From assembly GCF_003339815.1 (NCBI RefSeq), contig NZ_PPTT01000026.1:1-61483 (forward strand): a stretch of 61,483 nucleotides of DNA, given 5' to 3'. The stretch is from Eggerthella sinensis (lineage in GTDB: Bacteria; Actinomycetota; Coriobacteriia; Coriobacteriales; Eggerthellaceae). Shown in pieces: positions 7,665 through 15,730 of the stretch (its first letter is position 1; the number at the start of each line of letters is the position of its first letter). The notes under the pieces were generated by a model that worked only from the letters and a program-made list of their open reading frames with translations, did not search any database and was not told the DNA's origin. Made by a program: the position numbers and the translations under genes.

Positions 7665-10600
7665 CTACGAGACGCGCCAGGGGTAGAGGTCGTTGAGGTA
7701 GCCCCACCCGCGGCCGACCCAGTACACGCCCTCGTGGCGCCCGGCCGTGACGCCGCGCGACACCTGGTTCGTCTTGACGTCGAACACGTCGACGGTGACG
7801 GTGCGCACGTGGCGCACCGAGGGCTGATCGGTGGTTTTGGCGTAGCTCGCGTCGCTGACGACCACCTTGGTGGGCGACACGTTGTCGTAGTGCCACACCT
7901 CGTAGGCGTTCTTGATGCCGCGCGTGTCGTCGCCCACGGTGGAGACTGCGCTCGGGTAGTCCAGATGGATGCCTAGTTTCACCAGCTCGTCGTAGACGGT
8001 TTTGACCTCTTCGTAGCCCTTCACGCCGCGCACCTGCGGCAGGTTCGCGGCCATCTGCTGCCACTGCGCCAGATTGAGCGAGCCGTTGAACGAGTACAGG
8101 TGCACGTCGTCGCGCTCGTAGCTCTTCGAGAAGCGGCAGCCTTCGTAGAGGTTGCGCTGCAAGAGGCCGGTGAGGGAGCTGCTCTCGTCGTAGACGCGGT
8201 CGTTGACGAGGCAGCGCACCTGCGTCGTGCCGAGCGGCTCGGTGGCCGTGCGCAGCGCGGACTTCTCGGCGATGACGGGGCTGTTCGTGGCCGGGTCGAG
8301 CTGCACGGTGCCGGCCAGCTTCTTGATCACCTGGTCGGCCTGCTGCTCGAGCTCCTGCTTCGACAGGGTGGCCGCAAGCTGCTCTTCGGGGGTGCCCGTG
8401 CCTTCCATGGTGGACAGGTACGCCATGGACGACGTGTAGCCGTACAAGTACGAGGTGATCATCATGCCGAGGTACACGTCCTTGATCTCGAAGGTTTCGG
8501 GGTCCCAGTTGTAGTACGTCTCGATCCAGTTGTAGTAGTCCTGCACCACGTTCTTGGTGCCCGTTCCCAGGATGAGGCTGCCCAGGTTGGTGGTGTCGGC
8601 GTAGACGGACGTTTTGAGCAGGTTGTTCTTCGCGTCGACGGCCTTCGCGAAGCGCGTGAACTCCGCCTGGTTCTCCGGCGTGAGGTCGGCGAAGGATGCA
8701 ACCTCGGTGCCGCCGTTGGCCAGCTGCTCCTCGCTCAGGGAGCCGAGGGTGGACGTGTACAGGGTGCCGTAGCTGTTCAGGTGGTCCATGAGCCACTTCA
8801 CCTCGTACCAGTCGGACTCGAAGCCGCCGCGCTTGTCGATGGCGCGCAGCTGGATGGACAGGTTGTCGACACTCGTTTCCATGCGGGTGAGCTGGCCCTT
8901 CATCTGCTGCAGCTCGTCGAGCACGTCCTTGACGGTGTAATCGGGGCCCGTGCTGAGGAACATCGCGATGATGCCGAGGAGCTGCGAGACGCCCTGCGCG
9001 ATGTCGGCGGTGTTGGTGGAGCAGAAGTACCCGATGGCCGAGACGAGCTTCGACAGGATTTCGAACACCTCCTTGGCGGTGTTCATGTCGTCCTTGGCGT
9101 CGAAAAGCGCGGTGCCCTCGACGGCTTCGACGAGCGCCTCGTCGGACAGGTTGACGGCGCAGGCGCCCTGGGGGATGCCCAGCTTGTTGAGCACGGCGCC
9201 GTCGGCCAGGTCCACCTCGTGGCCGCGCATGAGCAACGTCATCTCGTCGAGAAACTGCGCGTCGGCCTCGTCGGGCGTGAGGCCGCTTGCCTGGTAGGCG
9301 TCGTACCAGCTGCTCACGGTGGCAGCGTCGATGGTGAACGTGAAGTCGAAGCCGTCGGGGCGCACCTCGCCGAGCGTCACCAGGCTGTTCTCCAGCAGGC
9401 CTCCGTCGACGCCGGTCGCGTTCTCCTGGCCCGGCAGCGTGATCTGGCTCGCGTCGGCGATGCTCACCGTGCCGTCGAGCGCGCCGAAGGCCACCGTGTT
9501 GGACACGGTGAGGGAGCCGTCCTCGTTCTTGTCGGTGCGCGTCGCCTTCACCACGCCGTAGGGCACGGCGGCCGCGGCTTCGGCGGTGGTGATGGTGTCG
9601 TTTGTGGTTTCGTCGCCGTCGTCGTAGGCGGGGTGGTCGATGGCGCAGGGCGCCTCCCCGACGAGCGCGGCAGGGTCGACGACGAGCTGATCGGCGGCGT
9701 CGAGCGCGGCGGCCAGCGCCTTGAACTGCTCGAGCGGCGTCGCGGCGTTCGCCGTCACTTCGAGCACGCCCCGGGCGTCGTCGTCGGGGTCGACGGCGAA
9801 CGACGAGGCGACGAGGGAGGGGTCGGCGAAGGCGAACTGCGCGGCCGTCGCGCCGGCGGCGAAGCGGGCGTTCTCGAGCGAGACGGGAAGGGCGAACGTG
9901 CCTGCGCCGTCGTAGGCGCACGAATCGGAGCGGACGTCGAACGCGATGCGGGCCTCTTCGACGGCCACGGTCGCTTCGCCCGTCGCGGCCGGGTTGGAGA
10001 AAGAGCCCGCCTTGAACAGCACGACGCCGCGGTTGCCGGGCGCCCCGGGGCTGTCGATGCGCACGGAGGCCGTCGTGTCCCCCGTGCGTTCGACCGACGC
10101 CACATCGAGGCCCGCGAAGTCGCCGCCGAGCACGATGTTCTCGGCCGACAGGTTCGCGGCGAAGGGCGTGTCCGACACGAGGTCGATGCGCGCGAAGCGC
10201 GCGTTCGCCGAGACGGCCGCGCCGTCGGCGACGGCGACGGCGGCGCGGACGAGGCCGGCCGCCTGGTCGGTCGAGCCCACGGTGAGCGTGGCGGGCACGA
10301 CGATGCCCAGCTGCTCGCAGGCGGCGCTGCCCTCGAGGGCGAACGAAGTTGCGGAGGCGCCCGCCTCGCCGGCTTCGTCGGCATGGGCGACGCTCGGCAG
10401 CAGGGGCGCGAGGCCTGCAACCAGCACGACGCTCATGAGCACGCTCATGCCCTTGCGCGCCTTGCGGCTGCGCGGGCCCGAGCGCGAGAACGTGGCCGCG
10501 GCAAGCGCGACGAACCCGGCCGCGGCCACGCAGGCCAGCGCGATGCCGCCCAGCCCGTCGTCGCCCGTGGGAGCCAGGCGCTTGAGCGCGGAGGAATCGA

Positions 10601-10976
10601 GCAGCACGGCCAGCTGCAGCTCGAGCGTCTCGCCGGGGGCCAGCGTTTCGGCGTCGCGCGCGACGGCGCCGCCCTGGTCGGCCAGGCGCACGCCCGCGGG
10701 AAGCTGCGCTTCGAGGCGCACATCGTTCCAGGTGATGGGCGTGCCGTTCGCAACCGACAGCGTGACGACGGCCTGCTCGCCGGGTTCGTAGCGTTCCTTG
10801 TCGAAGGAGCCGACGATCTGCGGAAGGACGGGCGCGTCGTCCTCGGCTGGGGCTTGGGCTTCGGATTCGGCCTCGGCGGCGAAGGCGGCGAGGGGCAGCA
10901 TGCAGGAGGCGGCAAGCGCAAGGGCGGCGAGTGCCGCGGCGATGCGGGTTGAGCGGGGTAGGGGTGGCAGGGACAT
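7665..10976 (-). CDS. Large exported surface protein with internal membrane hairpin, function unknown
   Basis: A 1103-residue protein, no confident family. The ATG at 10976 follows a GAGGAG/GAGG ribosome site and starts a Sec signal (residues 1-35, ending A-A-F-A-A). Residues 50-130 resemble a bacterial Ig/CARDB-like stalk with Y-E-P-G-E-Q-A-V-V-T-L-S-V-A-N-G-T-P-I. A helix (142-163), a basic R-S-R-K-A-R-K segment, then a second signal-like helix (177-199, ending A-H-A-D) make a membrane hairpin; both long ends would be outside. The remaining ~900 residues include beta-rich regions (210-480) and a mainly helical middle (about 590-800, with a coiled-coil-like M-K-G-Q-L-T-R-M-E stretch). No LPxTG anchor is visible. 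Possible adhesin or surface-layer component; undetermined. Confidence 0.8.
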   Translation of the reverse strand: MSLPPLPRSTRIAAALAALALAASCMLPLAAFAAEAESEAQAPAEDDAPVLPQIVGSFDKERYEPGEQAVVTLSVANGTPITWNDVRLEAQLPAGVRLADQGGAVARDAETLAPGETLELQLAVLLDSSALKRLAPTGDDGLGGIALACVAAAGFVALAAATFSRSGPRSRKARKGMSVLMSVVLVAGLAPLLPSVAHADEAGEAGASATSFALEGSAACEQLGIVVPATLTVGSTDQAAGLVRAAVAVADGAAVSANARFARIDLVSDTPFAANLSAENIVLGGDFAGLDVASVERTGDTTASVRIDSPGAPGNRGVVLFKAGSFSNPAATGEATVAVEEARIAFDVRSDSCAYDGAGTFALPVSLENARFAAGATAAQFAFADPSLVASSFAVDPDDDARGVLEVTANAATPLEQFKALAAALDAADQLVVDPAALVGEAPCAIDHPAYDDGDETTNDTITTAEAAAAVPYGVVKATRTDKNEDGSLTVSNTVAFGALDGTVSIADASQITLPGQENATGVDGGLLENSLVTLGEVRPDGFDFTFTIDAATVSSWYDAYQASGLTPDEADAQFLDEMTLLMRGHEVDLADGAVLNKLGIPQGACAVNLSDEALVEAVEGTALFDAKDDMNTAKEVFEILSKLVSAIGYFCSTNTADIAQGVSQLLGIIAMFLSTGPDYTVKDVLDELQQMKGQLTRMETSVDNLSIQLRAIDKRGGFESDWYEVKWLMDHLNSYGTLYTSTLGSLSEEQLANGGTEVASFADLTPENQAEFTRFAKAVDAKNNLLKTSVYADTTNLGSLILGTGTKNVVQDYYNWIETYYNWDPETFEIKDVYLGMMITSYLYGYTSSMAYLSTMEGTGTPEEQLAATLSKQELEQQADQVIKKLAGTVQLDPATNSPVIAEKSALRTATEPLGTTQVRCLVNDRVYDESSSLTGLLQRNLYEGCRFSKSYERDDVHLYSFNGSLNLAQWQQMAANLPQVRGVKGYEEVKTVYDELVKLGIHLDYPSAVSTVGDDTRGIKNAYEVWHYDNVSPTKVVVSDASYAKTTDQPSVRHVRTVTVDVFDVKTNQVSRGVTAGRHEGVYWVGRGWGYLNDLYPWRVS

Positions 10977-11275
10977 GGGTGCCTCGTTTCTCCTCGGGCC
11001 GTTTCCTGGTAAGCGCACGTCAGTCATAGTATGGATCGTTCTATCGCGCCGTGTGCGCCCGCTTCGAGAACGGCCTCGCTCGCTGCGAAATCGGAGGGGC
11101 GGGGAGCGCGACCGGGTGGGCGGCGCGCGCGTGCGGGGGCTGCTCGGCGGCGGCGCGCTTCTATGCGATTTTTTCGCCATTTACCGCGAGGGCGCACGTT
11201 GAATGCCCCTTGTGCGCTATCATTCGCGACGGAAAACAGTGATGTATTCGGTACGAGTTGCACAAGGATAACGAT
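10977..11275. other. Divergent intergenic region, nothing recognised
   Basis: 299 bp between the minus-strand surface-protein gene and the plus-strand DUF2797 gene. It must hold both promoters, but no convincing -35/-10 pair is seen; CATACT/TACTAT on the minus strand near 11028 is the best -10 candidate. No RNA gene or long repeat is seen. Confidence 0.5.
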
Positions 11276-12169
11276 ATGACCAAGTTCGCTCAGGGCACCA
11301 CGATGGTGCTGGCGGGCCACGGCTTCGCCGAATCCGGCCCCTATCTGCTGATCAACGACGTGGAGCGCGAAACGCAGCAGCGCTTTTTCGTGCGCGGCGA
11401 GACGTTCTCGCTCAGGCGCCGTCCCACCCGCCGCTGCGTCGGCCGCTTCGACCTGGAGTCGCACGAGAAAACCGTGTGCCCCCTCAACGTGGAGCTGCTG
11501 CCCGACGCGAAGGACACGATGTGCCCGGCGTGCCAGGAAGCCACCGGTTTCAACCCCTCGTTCTACTACGCCGACTTCATCTCGGCACAGCAGCGCGCCT
11601 ACAACCTCACCCCGCACTTCACCTACCTGGCGTATTTCTCGCCGCAGCATGTGAAGTGCGGCATCTCGTCGGAGACGCGCGGCATCGAGCGCTTGCTCGA
11701 GCAGGGCGCGCGAGCGGCCCGCATCGTCGGGCGGTTCGGATGCGCCGACGAGGCGCGCGAGCTCGAGGCGGCGCTGTGCGCGCAGCCCGGCATCCTGGAA
11801 ACCATGCGCGCTTCGAAGAAGGTGGACCTGCTCGTGAACGCGCGCTACGACTTCGCGGAGGCGAAGCAGGTGCTCGACGCGACGGTGGAGCGCTTCGGCC
11901 TCGAGGCGGCCGAGCCCGCGCAGGACCTCTCGCCGTTCTACTTCGGCGGCCCGTCGCCCGACTGCCACGACCTGCAGGTGCCCGAGGGCCATGCGGGGGA
12001 GTGCGGCGGCCGCTGCGTGGGCATGGTGGGCGGCGCGCTCGTGTTCGAGCAGGGCGGGACGAACTACGTCGTGTCCGTCAAGGAATGGGAATCGCACGAG
12101 ATCGAGCTTTTGCCGGGCGAGGTGGTCTGCGCCTACGATTTCGAGCCGCAGCAATTCTCGCTGTTCTAG
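11276..12169 (+). CDS. DUF2797-family protein
   Basis: A 297-residue protein with the DUF2797 pattern: an early cysteine-containing segment (C-V-G-R-F-D, then H-E-K-T-V-C-P, then M-C-P-A-C-Q-E-A-T-G-F-N-P), followed by H-x-x-Y-L-A-Y-F and V-K-C-G-I-S-S-E-T-R-G-I-E-R-L-L-E-Q-G-A, which resembles a GIY-YIG-like nuclease core. The two C-P-x-C type elements could hold zinc. The start chosen is ATG 11276 because an AAGGA site lies 7 bp upstream; a TTG at 11258 would add six residues. It is a single-gene unit closed by an intrinsic terminator. Cellular role unknown. Confidence 0.8.
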   Translation: MTKFAQGTTMVLAGHGFAESGPYLLINDVERETQQRFFVRGETFSLRRRPTRRCVGRFDLESHEKTVCPLNVELLPDAKDTMCPACQEATGFNPSFYYADFISAQQRAYNLTPHFTYLAYFSPQHVKCGISSETRGIERLLEQGARAARIVGRFGCADEARELEAALCAQPGILETMRASKKVDLLVNARYDFAEAKQVLDATVERFGLEAAEPAQDLSPFYFGGPSPDCHDLQVPEGHAGECGGRCVGMVGGALVFEQGGTNYVVSVKEWESHEIELLPGEVVCAYDFEPQQFSLF

Positions 12170-12181
12170 GCACCCCGCACA

Positions 12182-12206
12182 AGCCGGCGTTCGCGCCGGC
12201 TTTTTT
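12182..12206 (+). terminator. Intrinsic terminator after the DUF2797 gene
   Basis: Stem AGCCGGCG / CGCCGGCT with a TTCG tetraloop and six T residues immediately after; 13 bp past the stop codon. Confidence 0.93.
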
Positions 12207-12245
12207 GTGTGGGACGGGGTGCGGGCGCGCGGAAGGGCCGTACGT

Positions 12246-12394
12246 GGCACGATTTTTCGCGATTGCGATGGAATACGAGCGCGAATCGGTCGTCGAGAAA
12301 TCGCGACCTGGGGTTTCTTGCGCTCTCGTGCGCGGAGGGGGCCGAAACGAGGCGAAATCGCGTCCGAAATCCCGCAATCGCGAAAAATCGTGCC
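12246..12394. repeat. Inverted repeat element, 22-bp perfect arms
   Basis: The arm at 12246-12267 (beginning GGCACGATTTTTCGCG) is repeated as an exact reverse complement at 12373-12394. The sequence inside the arms continues to be imperfectly complementary for roughly another 25-30 bp (GGAATACGAGCGCGAAT against a complement of ATTTCGCGTCCGAAATCC), so the transcript of either strand would fold into a long hairpin. No transposase or target duplication is visible. Confidence 0.8.
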
Positions 12395-12425
12395 ATACAG
12401 GGCGCTTTTGCGGTGCACGTACAAA

Positions 12426-12441
12426 TGTTTCACGTGAAACA
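12426..12441. promoter_or_regulatory. parS: parS centromere site
   Basis: TGTTTCACGTGAAACA matches the bacterial ParB-binding consensus exactly over all 16 positions. ParB loads here and spreads to organise and segregate the chromosome origin region. It lies in non-coding DNA ahead of the his operon; no parA or parB gene is in the window. A second identical core lies at 54397-54412. Confidence 0.95.
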
Positions 12442-12606
12442 CTCGCGCGCTCGCGCGCGACGGCGGGCCCGCCATACGCCTGCGCGCGGCGCGCCCGCGT
12501 CCCCCGGCCCCGGCGCGCGCGAAACGACCTTCCGGAAACGTCGCCGCGCGTTCGGCGCGCTTCAACCGCCTTCGTGGCGTAAAATGTAGCAGTTGCCTGA
12601 ATCCGC

Positions 12607-12634
12607 TTGCTTTACTACTCTACTGTGGTAAAGT
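12607..12634 (+). promoter_or_regulatory. his operon promoter with overlapping dyad
   Basis: TTGCTT (12607-12612), 16 bp, TAAAGT (12629-12634). A dyad CTTTACTAC / GTGGTAAAG (12610-12633, one mismatch, 6-bp spacer) covers the spacer and both hexamers, placing a repressor operator directly on the promoter. No His-codon leader peptide or T-box is evident in the 48 bp before hisZG. Confidence 0.65.
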
Positions 12635-12682
12635 GACGAAACGAATCAACCGCAAAGCGACGACCGACGAAGGAAGAGGACC

Positions 12683-14356
12683 ATGGACTACGTGACACCG
12701 GCAGGGTTCAGAGACGTGCTGTCCGACGAGGCGTGCACGCGCGAGCGCATCGCCCGCGACGTGCAAGCGTGCTTCGCCGCGCGCGGCTACCTGCCCATCG
12801 AGACGCCCACGCTCGAAGTCATGGACGTCATGCGCGCGGGCGGCCGCATGCCCGGCTCGCCCTTCAAGTTCTTCGACGCGAGCGGCGATTTGCTGGCCAT
12901 GCGCCCCGACGTGACGCTGCAGGTGGCGCGCATGTGCGCGACGCGCCTGGCGGGGCAGCCGGGACCGTTCCGCTTCCGCTACATGCAGCGCGTGTTCCGC
13001 GAGGCCGAGGGCCGCATGCAGGCGCAGGCGCGCGAGATGACGCAGATCGGCGTGGAGTGCATCGGCGAGGCCGGCCCCCAGGCCGACGCCGAGGTGGTGG
13101 AGCTCATGGTGGAGGCGCTCGAGCTTGCGGGCGCGCGCGGCTGCAAGCTGGCCCTCGCCACGGTGGGCGTGCTGCGCGCGCTGCTCGTGGCAAGCGGCGC
13201 GCCCGCCTCGTGGACCGAGCAGGTGCTAGCCGCGTTCCATGCGTCGAACTTCGTCGAGGTGGACCGCCTCACCGACGAGGACGGTCCCGTGCCGCCCGTG
13301 TTCGCCACGGCCATCCGCGCGCTGCCGCGCATCCGCGGCGGGCGCGAAGCCGTGGACGAGGTGCGCGCGCTCGTGGCGCCGCTCGGCTGCGTCGACGGGC
13401 TGGACGACTTCGCCCGCACCTGCGACCTTCTGGCCGAAGCCGGCCTGGCCGACCGCATCCTCGTGGACTTCTCGGTGATGAGCTCGTTCGACTACTACAC
13501 GGGCATCGTGTTCGAGGCGTATGCGCCCGATCTGGGCACGCCGCTCGGCAGCGGCGGCCGATACGACAACATGATCGGCTCCTACGGCGAGAGCCGCCCC
13601 GCCGCCGGCTTCGCGTTCTCTCTCGAACAGGCCATGGCCGCCGCCGCGGCCGCCGACCGGGCGGCGCGCGATGCCGCCGGCGAACCCGTGCGCCCGCTGC
13701 GCATCGCGGTGCCGAAGGGGTCGCTCAACGCCGACACCGTGGCCGCGCTCGGAGCCGCCGGCCTCGACGTCGCCGGCCTCGACGACCCGGGCCGGCAGCT
13801 CATCATCCGCAATCCCGGCGTGGAGTACGTCATCGTGCGTCCCACCGACGCGCCGGCGTTCGTGTCGCTCGGGGCGGCCGACTGCGGCATCTGCGGTAAG
13901 GACTCGCTGCTCGAGGCGCAGTCCGACGTGGTGGAGCTCGTGGACCTCGGCTACGGCGCGTGCCGCTTCGTGGTGGCCGAGCCCGCCGGCGCCGCCGAGG
14001 TGGCCGAGGAGCACTACCGCCGCCTCGGCTCGCTGCGCATCGCCACGAAGTACCCCAACATCACGCGCGCCCATTACGCGAAGACGGGCACGCAGGTGGA
14101 AATCGTGAAGCTGCACGGCAACATCGAGCTGGCGCCGCTCACGGGCATGGCCGAGCGCATCGTGGACATCACGGCCACCGGCACCACGCTCAAGGAGAAC
14201 GACCTCGTGGTGGTCGACGAGGTCCTTTCATCGACCGCGCGCTTCTTCTCGAACACCTGCGCGTTTCGCACCGATCCGCGTATCGTACAATTAGCGAACA
14301 AGCTGCAGCGCGCCGCGGAAGAACCCGCGCCGCAGGCTGGCAAGGAAAAGGAGTAG
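12683..14356 (+). CDS. hisG: HisZ-HisG fusion: ATP phosphoribosyltransferase, regulatory and catalytic parts in one chain
   Basis: A 557-residue single reading frame. Residues 1 to about 330 are HisZ, a histidyl-tRNA-synthetase-like regulatory domain (Y-V-T-P-A-G-F-R-D near the start; M-R-P-D-V-T near 70; the class-II-like G-S-G-G-R-Y-D-N-M near 290). From about residue 338 (R-I-A-V-P-K-G-S-L-N) to 541 it is the short form of HisG, with the PRPP-binding pattern I-V-D-I-T-A-T-G-T-T-L-K-E-N near 493. HisG condenses ATP and PRPP in the first step of histidine synthesis; short HisG needs HisZ, normally a separate subunit. There is no stop or frameshift at the junction. First gene of the his operon, 3 bp before hisD. 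Confidence 0.93.
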   Translation: MDYVTPAGFRDVLSDEACTRERIARDVQACFAARGYLPIETPTLEVMDVMRAGGRMPGSPFKFFDASGDLLAMRPDVTLQVARMCATRLAGQPGPFRFRYMQRVFREAEGRMQAQAREMTQIGVECIGEAGPQADAEVVELMVEALELAGARGCKLALATVGVLRALLVASGAPASWTEQVLAAFHASNFVEVDRLTDEDGPVPPVFATAIRALPRIRGGREAVDEVRALVAPLGCVDGLDDFARTCDLLAEAGLADRILVDFSVMSSFDYYTGIVFEAYAPDLGTPLGSGGRYDNMIGSYGESRPAAGFAFSLEQAMAAAAAADRAARDAAGEPVRPLRIAVPKGSLNADTVAALGAAGLDVAGLDDPGRQLIIRNPGVEYVIVRPTDAPAFVSLGAADCGICGKDSLLEAQSDVVELVDLGYGACRFVVAEPAGAAEVAEEHYRRLGSLRIATKYPNITRAHYAKTGTQVEIVKLHGNIELAPLTGMAERIVDITATGTTLKENDLVVVDEVLSSTARFFSNTCAFRTDPRIVQLANKLQRAAEEPAPQAGKEKE

Positions 14357-14359
14357 CCC

Positions 14360-15730
14360 ATGCGCCGTATCATCCTCAAACCCGGCGAGCAGTTCACCAA
14401 CTCCCACCTCAAGCGCACCGGCGCGTTCAACGCGGCCGCGCTCACGGCGGCCACGGCCATCGTCGAGGGCGTGCGCGAGCGCGGCGACGAGGCCCTGCGC
14501 GCCTACACCGAGCAGTTCGACGGCGTGCGCGTGGAGGACTTCCGCGTGAGCCAGGCCGCCATCGCCGAGGCCATCGTGAACGTGAACGACAAGACGGCCG
14601 CCGCGTTGCGCCAGGCCGCCGTGCAGATCCGCGACTTCCACGAGCGCCAGAAGCAGCAGAGCTGGTTCACCGTGCGCGAGGACGGCGCGCTCGTGGGCTC
14701 GAAGGTGGAGCCGCTCGAGTCCGTGGGCATCTACGTGCCGGGCGGGCGCGCGCTGTACCCGTCGTCGGTGCTGATGAACGCCCTGCCCGCCGCCGTGGCG
14801 GGCGTGAAGCGCATCGTGTGCGTGACCCCTCCCACGGCCGACGGCACGCTCGACCCCGCCATTCTCGAGGCGTGCCGCATCTCGGGCGTCACCGAGATCT
14901 ACGCCGTGGGCGGCGCGCAGGCCATCGCCGCGCTCGCGTACGGCACCGAGTCCATCGCGCCCGTCGCCAAGATCACCGGCCCCGGCAACGCCTACGTGGC
15001 CGCCGCGAAGAAGGTGGTGTCGGGCGACGTGGGCATCGACATGATCGCCGGCCCCTCCGAGGTGTGCGTCGTGGCCGATTCCACGGCCGACCCGGCGCTC
15101 GTGGCCATCGACCTCATGGCGCAGGCCGAGCACGACCCGCTGGCCGCCTGCTACCTGGTCACATTCGACGCGGAATACGCCGACGAGGTGGAGCGCATGG
15201 TGGAGCGCCACCTGCAGACGTCCACGCGTGCCGAGATCACGGCGGCGTCGCTGGCCGACCAGGGCCTCATCGTCGTGTGCGACAGCATGCCGCAAGCCAT
15301 CGAGGCCGTGAACGTCATCGCGCCCGAACACCTCGAGCTGCACGTCGACCACGCCTTCGACCTCTTGGGCGCCATCCGCAACGCGGGCGCCATCTTCCTG
15401 GGAGCCTGGACGCCCGAGGCCGTGGGCGACTACGCCGCCGGTCCGAACCACACGCTGCCCACGGGCGGCACGGCGCGCTACGCCTCGCCGTTGTCGGTGG
15501 ACGAGTTCGTGAAGAAGTCGAGCGTCATCCAGTATTCGTCGCAGGCGCTCGTCCGCGATGCCGACATGGTGATGACCATCGCGCGGCACGAGGGCTTGTG
15601 GGCGCACGCCATGAGCGTGGAGATGCGCAAGAACCTGCTTGCGACGGGGAACGTGTACGGGATGGAAGCCGGCGGGAGAGAGGGCGGCGACGGCGCGGGC
15701 CGCGCGGGAAGCGGGAACGCCGATGCGTAG
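14360..15730 (+). CDS. hisD: Histidinol dehydrogenase
   Basis: A 456-residue cytoplasmic enzyme that oxidises L-histidinol to histidine in two NAD-dependent steps. Recognisable parts are G-I-Y-V-P-G-G near residue 129, the signature I-D-M-I-A-G-P-S-E-V near 228, and the zinc/catalytic Q-A-E-H-D-P and E-H-L-E-L-H motifs. The last ~20 residues (Gly/Ala/Arg-rich, G-G-R-E-G-G-D-G-A-G) are an unusual low-complexity tail. An AAGGAGTAGCCC ribosome site precedes it, and its 3' end overlaps hisC by 8 bp. Confidence 0.97.
   Translation: MRRIILKPGEQFTNSHLKRTGAFNAAALTAATAIVEGVRERGDEALRAYTEQFDGVRVEDFRVSQAAIAEAIVNVNDKTAAALRQAAVQIRDFHERQKQQSWFTVREDGALVGSKVEPLESVGIYVPGGRALYPSSVLMNALPAAVAGVKRIVCVTPPTADGTLDPAILEACRISGVTEIYAVGGAQAIAALAYGTESIAPVAKITGPGNAYVAAAKKVVSGDVGIDMIAGPSEVCVVADSTADPALVAIDLMAQAEHDPLAACYLVTFDAEYADEVERMVERHLQTSTRAEITAASLADQGLIVVCDSMPQAIEAVNVIAPEHLELHVDHAFDLLGAIRNAGAIFLGAWTPEAVGDYAAGPNHTLPTGGTARYASPLSVDEFVKKSSVIQYSSQALVRDADMVMTIARHEGLWAHAMSVEMRKNLLATGNVYGMEAGGREGGDGAGRAGSGNADA

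Larger units (their letters stand above)
12207..12682. other. 476-bp non-coding block: inverted repeat, parS, his promoter
   Basis: No convincing gene is seen. In order it holds a 22-bp perfect inverted repeat with arms 105 bp apart, a perfect parS palindrome, a very GC-rich stretch of alternating CG (12443-12560), and the his operon promoter. Small frames here overlap the repeats and have no ribosome sites. Confidence 0.7.

Noticed and set aside
8100-10952. A 950-codon plus-strand frame opposite the surface protein
   Set aside because: Antisense shadow; no ribosome site, no domain, composition typical of a reverse frame.
12246-12394. Insertion sequence ends
   Set aside because: Only about 100 bp between arms and no transposase frame; no target duplication seen.
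12560-12682. T-box or His attenuator before hisZG
   Set aside because: No run of His codons, no T-box sequence, and the leader is only about 40-50 nt.
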